Assembly: GCA_049509675.1 (NCBI GenBank)
Contig: JBEKZQ010000037.1
Span: 1 to 25,269 of the forward strand
DNA length: 25,269 bases
Direction: 5' to 3'
Origin: JBEKZQ01 sp049509675
GTDB taxonomy: Bacteria; Planctomycetota; Planctomycetia; Pirellulales; Thermoguttaceae
The notes beneath the pieces were generated by a model. The model did not search any database. It saw nothing but the letters and a program-made list of their open reading frames with translations, and had not been told where the DNA came from. Of this stretch, positions 21,266 to 25,269 are shown in pieces. Numbering within the stretch: the stretch's first letter is position 1; every line of letters begins with the position of its first letter. A program made the translations under genes and the position numbers.

Positions 21266-21523
21266 CTAGTATTGGCAACGCTCGAAAATAACTAAATCAA
21301 ACGCCGCATCGGGGAAGGGAACCGTGGGGAAATTGGCGACGCGGAGATCGGCGGCTGGACCGATGCGATGCCGAGCGTACTCGATAGCAGTTGGACTGGA
21401 GTCGAAGCCAGAGCAGGCAAAGCCCTCCTGCACGAAAAATGCCAGATTGTTTCCAGCACCGCAGCCAAGCTCAAGGATATGAATCTCACTTCTGATAGCT
21501 TCACCTCCTCCAGGTAGTGCGCC
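21266..21523 (-). pseudogene. Remnant of a class I SAM-dependent methyltransferase
   Basis: No start codon opens this frame, but about 85 codons read as a methyltransferase core. Visible are motif I ILELGCGAGNNLAFF, the motif II region FACSGFDSSPTAIEYARHRI and then DLRVANFPTVPFPDAAFDLVIFER, ending at a TAG (21266-21268). Full proteins of this kind are near 200 residues or more; here both the N-terminal part and everything past the FDLVI strand are gone. The frame begins directly after the TAG stop of the neighbouring HExxH gene and is in the same frame as it. The codons are still methyltransferase-like, so decay or truncation seems recent. A 70-codon open frame here in another frame has no family features. 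Confidence 0.7.
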
Positions 21524-22408
21524 CTATCTGCTGGTCCGTCGAGTTTCTTGCGGCTCGGCCGGAGCGTTGGACCGGATCTTTACCCCATACATGTCGGCCA
21601 CCTCCTTCACAAACGATTGGTGTCTGGCCGGGGCCGCATCGTGCCACCGTTGCAGGTAAGCCGCGAACGTCTCGCCCTCGGGGGCCCGCGTGCTGTTGAG
21701 CCAGCGGACCGCCTCCCAGCGCTGGGGCCGCTCCTCGAAAAGCTGAAGAAATACGATCGCCATCGCCCCGTTCAACTCGCGCAAGCAGGGCTCCTTCTGC
21801 AGCTCGGCCTTGTGGGCCAGGTAGAAGGCGGGCAGGCCCTTTTCGTAGATCTCGTGCATCTTCTCGCGCTTGCGGACGACGTCATCCGCGTAGTCCCGCA
21901 ACGAGTCGCGATAGTCCTTCCAGTTGGCGTACGGAGGCGACTCCCTCCACGACCGCGCCATGGCCCGCATGACGAACAAGGAGGCCGTCTCGCAGAGCGT
22001 CTCCTCGAACCACTTGTTCCCCTCGTAACCCTCCTTGTAACCGCACAGGATGTGGCAAAGCTCATGGGCGAATTGGTAGGAGTATTGCGACCAGTAGGTC
22101 TTCCCCGTATCCAAGCGGACGACGATCTCGCCGCGATCGTTTCGCTGGAAGAGGGTGATCGGCCCGTTGTGGCCGCGGGTCACGACGATCGGCTCGATCG
22201 CGTAATCCGGGAAGAACTGCCACAACTCCCGGCCGGCCGAATCGAGCACTGCCCGGATGTCGGCCTCGCTGGCGTCGAATCCGGCCACCTCGACACGATA
22301 GGCCGGCGGCGAGGCGGGCGAGCGGCCTGCAGCTTGGGCATGACAGCGCCAGGCGAGCACGTGCAACAGGATCAGCAGGCAGCAGAGCATGATCGGCCGG
22401 CGGTGCAT
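21524..22408 (-). CDS. Secreted HExxH (gluzincin-like) putative metallopeptidase
   Basis: A 294-residue protein with a signal peptide (residues 1 to about 25, core MLCCLLILLHVLAW). The zinc-binding motif is FAHELCHILCG (H115, E116, H119). A downstream acidic segment NKWFEETLCETASLF (E135/E136 or E140) would supply the third ligand, the layout of gluzincin peptidases. The N-terminal 35-110 is alpha/beta (YRVEVAGFDASEADIRAVLDSAGRELWQFF), and the rest is helical. No close named family was recognised, so peptidase activity is inferred from the motif. ATG 22408 has GGAGAG 8 bases upstream. The frame is open upstream to 22555, but that part is encoded by the repeat 22471-22553. Its stop is followed in the same frame by a methyltransferase relic. 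Confidence 0.75.
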   Translation of the reverse strand: MHRRPIMLCCLLILLHVLAWRCHAQAAGRSPASPPAYRVEVAGFDASEADIRAVLDSAGRELWQFFPDYAIEPIVVTRGHNGPITLFQRNDRGEIVVRLDTGKTYWSQYSYQFAHELCHILCGYKEGYEGNKWFEETLCETASLFVMRAMARSWRESPPYANWKDYRDSLRDYADDVVRKREKMHEIYEKGLPAFYLAHKAELQKEPCLRELNGAMAIVFLQLFEERPQRWEAVRWLNSTRAPEGETFAAYLQRWHDAAPARHQSFVKEVADMYGVKIRSNAPAEPQETRRTSR

Positions 22409-22470
22409 GACGGACTCTCCTTCGGGTGATCTTGAGGACAATGCTACGGGTCTGTGCAACTTGAGTTTAC

Positions 22471-22553
22471 GGGTGCCACGGTTGGCTTGTCCAACCGTGT
22501 TTCCGGCACTGCTGGGCAAGCCGGGCACCGACCGGAGGTTGGTCGTGGCACCC
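22471..22553. repeat. 83-bp REP-doublet-like repeat, GGGTGCCAC family
   Basis: The ends GGGTGCCAC and GTGGCACCC are perfect inverses. The left hairpin is CACGGTTGG-CTTGT-CCAACCGTG, and the right part carries GGCAAGCCGGGCACCGACCGG and GGTTGGTCGTGG. It has the same length and layout as 15027-15109, with compensating differences inside the left stem. It lies between the HExxH gene start and the stop of the large glycosidase-like gene. Confidence 0.85.
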
Positions 22554-22581
22554 AACCGGTAATTTCAAAATGGACAGACGG

Positions 22582-25269
22582 CTATGGGCCCAGGATCAAA
22601 TCGCCCACGGTGTCAATTCGCTTGCTTTGAACGTCGCCGAACCAGCCCATGAAGCCGACGCGGCCGAGGCCGTCGTCCTCGTTGAGCACCACGCACAGCC
22701 CGAGGTTCGCGCCCATGGCCGGCTGGAACGGGGCCACCCGCGACCAGGGAATGGCCAACTCATAGGTCATGTCGCCGCGCTCGGCGCCGGCGCGTCTGCC
22801 GCAGAGGATGACGTCTTTGACTTGGCCTTCCGGGGCGCGCGAGTCGGCCGACAGGTAACACCAGACTTGCGGGCCCTTGCTCGTGATCGCCGCGGCGATG
22901 TCGTACTTGCCCGGCTTCTCCAGGGCCTCGCGGGCAGGGTCAACCATGAACTGCAGGCCGTCGCCGGCCCAGAGATCGCCATCGACCTTGTTGTTGGCGA
23001 ACACGTCGTCCAGCACCTTCACGCCCACGTACAGGTACTTGTCGTCCCACAGAAACTGCACCGTGCCGGAAAGGTCCGACTTGCCCTTCCACTGGGTCTT
23101 TTGCCGGTCGTAGGCAAAGTACTGCCGCGCCTCGTTGATGTTCTGGACCGGGGCGCGCTTCCAGTCGGCCTCGGCCATCGAACCGTCCAGCTTGATCGGC
23201 GCGCGGGCCCGCGGCACGGCGGCAAAACCGGCCACGGGCCGCTCGTTGACCACCGTCCGGCCCGACGAGTCGCTGACGCCGGCCTTGACGCGATAGACGG
23301 TCAAGGGATCGATCCCGGCCAGGGGAACCACGATCTCCGCGACGCCCTTGCCCTCAAGGGTCTTGGTGCCTTCCGCGACATCGGCAAAGTACGCGCTGGT
23401 GGTCGTGAAGCCGCCGAATTCCCCGTTCATCGGGGAGATCTCCCCGGTCAAGGCCAGACGCCACGTGACGTCCTGCTTTTCGGCGGCATAGTTCCGGATC
23501 AGCAGGCGCACGCCCGCCGGCTTGTCGCCGGTCGCCACAACGGGCAGCAACCGTGTGGCGACGCGCCCGGTCACCGGCAGCCGCGCGTGGAGTTGGCCCG
23601 CGCCCCCGTTGAGCTTCACCATCAGGTCGCACTCGCGGGCGCTGCTGTTCTCGGGAACGCGGACGGTAAAGGCGAGCCGGGCCGCGCCGGCGGCATCCTT
23701 CGTTGCCGCGCCGCGCTGGATGGCCCAGAACGCCGGCCCGATCAATTCCACGTCCTGCTCCGCCACGCCATCGAGCGAGACCGTCAAGCTGCTCGCTCCG
23801 CCTTTGATGATGCCCTCGGGAAGCGACGCGATGCGCGCCGCGGGCGTTCCCAGGCGATCGGGCAGTTGCCCGGCGGCGCACTGGTAGAGCAGCAACACGG
23901 GGTCCTCACTGACGGTCAGCGTCAGCCCCTTGCCGCCGGCGTCCAGTTCGCTCCGCCGCCCGTCGATGGCAATGAGCGTTGCCTTGCCGGCGCCGGGCAG
24001 GGGAAGCAGAACGTCGGCGCGGCCTTTATCCTTCCACAGCACTTCCAGGCAGCGATTGTCGCGGTCGCGGAAGAGGAAGGCGCGGGCGCCTCCCTCATAC
24101 GTCTTCTGTGCCGCGAACTTCTTGATCGAGAGGCCGTTGACCATGTTGTAATAGGCAACGGCGTCGAGCTTGGGGCAGTAGCGGCTGTAGCGGGCGTCAA
24201 AGATATTGTGCGCTTCGCTGGAACTGCCGGCCAACTTGGCGTCGCCGTCGGGATACAGAAGGTCGAACCAGCAGATGTTCTGCCCGCCGGAGGCGAAAAA
24301 CAATGTCAGCTTCTTCACCAACGTGGCCGCCACGGCCTGGCGAACCATGCCCTGGCTGTTCAGACCGATTTCGGTGGACCAGATGGGCTTCTTGCCGCCA
24401 TACTTGGCGAACAGCTTCTCGTAGGTCTCGAATACCCCGGGAATGGCCGCCCAGTCTTCGTAGGCATGGAAGTCGACGACGTCGCAGTAGTTCTGGAACC
24501 CGTTCTTGAAGTACTCTTCCACCGGCCCCATCGAACTGGCGATGACGATGATGCTCGGATCGACCTTCTTGACCTCTTCGTAGATCGCCTTGTACGCCGC
24601 GATGTTCGCCTTGACGCGCTCCGGGTTCAGCGGCGGTTCGTTCCCCAGGTCGATCATCAGCGGACGGATCTTGCCGTACTTCTCGATCCAGTTTCGCACG
24701 CCCTGCCGCAGCGCCTTCTCGTCGTACTTTTCCCAGCCGGGGTCGTGGTGCTCGATGGCAGACGCCGCCGACCCGGTCAGCACGCCCATGCCCAGCTTCT
24801 CGCACAACTCGATTGTGGGAGCATAGGGCGCATAGGGAGGCTCGGCCGGCCAGCCGCCCCAGATGCCGCAGATGCGGACGCCCAGGCGGTCGCTCAGGTA
24901 GAAGCACTCGCCGATGCGGTTGTCCCAACTGCGGCTGGTGAACGGGATTTCGGCCGGCTTGTATTTCTTGGTGGCGGCCGGAGGCAGAATCGCCAGCGAG
25001 GTGTAGTTGTGGAAGGGCTCGTCGCCTTCGCGAAAAATGTCGGCGTGCAACTCGTAGTAGCGGCCGGTCTCCAGCCCCGCGCCGCCCAGGTCGATCTCGG
25101 CATCATAGACGTAGTTCTTGCCCTCGCGCCGCGGCGGACCCAGCGCCATTTCCGCCGCGGGACCTTGTTCCGCGCCCCAGTAATCGCGGACCACATACGA
25201 CACTTCCTTCTGTTTCTCATCGAGGGCCTTGGTGGCCACCACCGTGATCTTCACCGTCCGCTTGTCCTC
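22582..25269 (-). CDS. Large glycosidase-like protein with C-terminal CBM9-like domain (5'-partial)
   Basis: At least 895 residues; the frame is open to the window edge, so the true N-terminus, and any signal peptide, lie outside. Numbering from the GTG at 25254, an N-terminal beta domain (1-100) is followed by a probable TIM barrel (about 110-400) of clan-A type. The acid/base is in MIDLGNEPPL (E206), then come VVDFHAYEDW (261-269) and the likely nucleophile in PIWSTEIGLNSQG (E295), recalling GH39/GH5-like enzymes. Beta-rich linker domains follow. The last 190 residues or so resemble a CBM9/DOMON-type sugar-binding domain (PIKLDGSMAEADW, KYLYVGVKVLDD, WAGDGLQFMVDP). It is probably an extracellular or periplasmic polysaccharide-degrading protein; the substrate is unknown. 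Confidence 0.75.
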   Translation of the reverse strand, partial: EDKRTVKITVVATKALDEKQKEVSYVVRDYWGAEQGPAAEMALGPPRREGKNYVYDAEIDLGGAGLETGRYYELHADIFREGDEPFHNYTSLAILPPAATKKYKPAEIPFTSRSWDNRIGECFYLSDRLGVRICGIWGGWPAEPPYAPYAPTIELCEKLGMGVLTGSAASAIEHHDPGWEKYDEKALRQGVRNWIEKYGKIRPLMIDLGNEPPLNPERVKANIAAYKAIYEEVKKVDPSIIVIASSMGPVEEYFKNGFQNYCDVVDFHAYEDWAAIPGVFETYEKLFAKYGGKKPIWSTEIGLNSQGMVRQAVAATLVKKLTLFFASGGQNICWFDLLYPDGDAKLAGSSSEAHNIFDARYSRYCPKLDAVAYYNMVNGLSIKKFAAQKTYEGGARAFLFRDRDNRCLEVLWKDKGRADVLLPLPGAGKATLIAIDGRRSELDAGGKGLTLTVSEDPVLLLYQCAAGQLPDRLGTPAARIASLPEGIIKGGASSLTVSLDGVAEQDVELIGPAFWAIQRGAATKDAAGAARLAFTVRVPENSSARECDLMVKLNGGAGQLHARLPVTGRVATRLLPVVATGDKPAGVRLLIRNYAAEKQDVTWRLALTGEISPMNGEFGGFTTTSAYFADVAEGTKTLEGKGVAEIVVPLAGIDPLTVYRVKAGVSDSSGRTVVNERPVAGFAAVPRARAPIKLDGSMAEADWKRAPVQNINEARQYFAYDRQKTQWKGKSDLSGTVQFLWDDKYLYVGVKVLDDVFANNKVDGDLWAGDGLQFMVDPAREALEKPGKYDIAAAITSKGPQVWCYLSADSRAPEGQVKDVILCGRRAGAERGDMTYELAIPWSRVAPFQPAMGANLGLCVVLNEDDGLGRVGFMGWFGDVQSKRIDTVGDLILGP

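Noticed and set aside
21292..21504. 70-codon minus-strand open frame with a start codon
   Set aside because: Its translation has no family features, while the overlapping frame without a start reads as a methyltransferase.
22409..22555. N-terminal extension of the HExxH protein
   Set aside because: Encoded by the repeat 22471-22553; the ATG at 22408 has a good ribosome binding site and starts a signal peptide.

Overview
The window looks like a chromosomal segment of a high-GC planctomycete, probably near Pirellulales. This is inferred from gene content and from the style of the repeats; there is no rRNA or marker alignment behind it. Supporting signs are a type-B succinate dehydrogenase operon (sdhCAB), an lpxA gene (a Gram-negative-type envelope), an RNase E/G whose S1 domain is split by an acidic insert, an isolated FliN-like protein, a secreted beta-propeller fused to a c-type cytochrome, two large secreted or carbohydrate-active proteins, and intergenic regions packed with short palindromic and heptameric repeats. 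No tRNA, rRNA, CRISPR array, transposase or phage gene was found.

Layout. Positions 71-9164 are all on the minus strand. In transcription order they hold an acetolactate synthase-like gene and an aldehyde dehydrogenase (a two-gene operon with a recognisable promoter), then sdhC-sdhA-sdhB, then the propeller/cytochrome gene with its own promoter. Positions 9529-14958 are a mosaic of single genes on both strands: pcm (+), a secreted six-hairpin-glycosidase-like protein (+), lpxA (-), a small TPR protein (+) and a FliN-like protein (-). Positions 15592-21238 are a plus-strand block: hpf, ptsN, ptsH (HPr), ptsI (Enzyme I), a TIGR03936/DUF2344 protein and RNase E/G. The end of the window is minus-strand: a decayed methyltransferase fragment, a secreted HExxH protein and a large glycosidase-like protein that runs off the right edge.

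How genes may work together. SdhCAB links the TCA cycle to the quinone pool. The hpf-ptsN-HPr-EI set resembles the nitrogen-type regulatory PTS that accompanies hpf in proteobacteria; no sugar permease is present here. In many bacteria the DUF2344 protein sits beside RNase E/G, as it does here.

The most unusual content is the repeats. A 44-bp palindrome occurs twice with identical sequence, once between genes and once in frame inside the glycosidase-like gene, and it has no stop codon in any of the six frames. Other repeats appear to have supplied the Shine-Dalgarno and the stop codon of sdhA. Three different 7-bp-unit arrays fill gaps between genes, one of them a G-quadruplex motif. sdhC carries an apparent internal deletion with a frameshift, and a methyltransferase relic lies unseen between two genes. 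Start codons, promoters and domain limits were read by eye and are not computed.
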